Positions 5,108 through 5,127 of a DNA stretch of 5,127 nt are shown piece after piece. Location: contig PMKX01000184.1 in NCBI GenBank assembly GCA_003158705.1, positions 6,540 to 11,666 on the forward strand. The letters run 5' to 3'. Positions within the stretch are counted from its first letter, which is position 1, and each line of letters starts with the position of its first letter. Source of the stretch: Actinomycetota bacterium (GTDB taxonomy: Bacteria > Actinomycetota > Thermoleophilia > UBA2241). A model generated the notes under the pieces. The model did not search any database. It saw nothing but the letters and a program-made list of their open reading frames with translations, and had not been told where the DNA came from. The translations under genes and the position numbers were made by a program.

Positions 5108-5121
5108 GCAGACGCTTCTGC
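5108..5121 (+). terminator. Small hairpin after the weak small ORF
   Basis: GCAGA (5108-5112) pairs with TCTGC (5117-5121) around a CGCT tetraloop, immediately after TAA 5105-5107. The stem is short and lacks a T-run. It gives slight support to the small ORF ending here, but chance is a fair alternative. Confidence 0.2.
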
Positions 5122-5127
5122 ACCTGG

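Larger units (their letters stand above)
4858..5127. other. Intergenic region upstream of the peptidase gene
   Basis: No gene with convincing codon bias or a recognisable product lies here. Several frames stay open only because stops are rare in GC-rich DNA. It should contain the peptidase promoter, but I could not pick out a convincing -35/-10 pair. It contains a 13-bp palindrome at 4998-5010, a weak plus-strand ORF ending at 5107, and a small hairpin directly after that ORF. Confidence 0.5.

Noticed and set aside
1..5127. tRNA, rRNA, CRISPR arrays, insertion sequences, attachment sites.
   Set aside because: Looked for on both strands; no cloverleaf, spaced direct repeats, transposase or terminal inverted repeats were seen.

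Overview
The window is very GC-rich and its real genes strongly favour G or C at the third codon position. It uses GTG and TTG as well as ATG starts, overlaps genes by ATGA/TTGA junctions, and shows a single bacterial gene style throughout. The gene content (actinobacterial-type MMPL transporter end, zinc-ribbon membrane protein with a proline-rich linker, secreted glutamic peptidase with Ig-like tail) suggests a high-GC actinobacterium, possibly of the Thermoleophilia type. That placement is an inference from gene style, not a measurement. There are no RNA genes, CRISPR arrays or insertion sequences that I can see.

Layout. Positions 1-273 (+) hold the last 90 codons of an MMPL-family membrane transporter. 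It is followed on the same strand by a zinc-ribbon / single-pass membrane / NTF2-like protein (328-1425). The two are joined by an unusual 29-bp-period repeat that contains two 10-codon micro-ORFs chained by ATGA/GTGA overlaps. Positions 1426-1535 are a convergent intergenic gap with small repeats. On the minus strand, a MarR-family regulator (3391 to 2903) and an EntS-like MFS exporter (2906 to 1536) form a translationally coupled operon. Upstream of marR is a compact promoter overlapped by a 26-bp near-palindrome, the likely autoregulatory operator, and the mRNA looks leaderless. A GC-rich hairpin at 3433-3454 separates this operon from the next minus-strand gene, a secreted eqolisin-type (G1) glutamic peptidase with two C-terminal beta-sandwich domains (4857 to 3460). 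Positions 4858-5127 have no confident gene, only a weak small plus-strand ORF and a palindrome.

How the genes work together. The marR-MFS pair is a standard ligand-controlled efflux module: the regulator probably represses its own promoter until a small molecule binds, and then exporter is made. The MMPL/zinc-ribbon pair is a separate envelope-associated unit on the opposite strand, read toward the efflux operon. The peptidase stands alone and acts outside the cell. The most unusual item is the triplicated coupling cassette at 247-328; next are the marR operator/promoter architecture and the domain combination of the peptidase.
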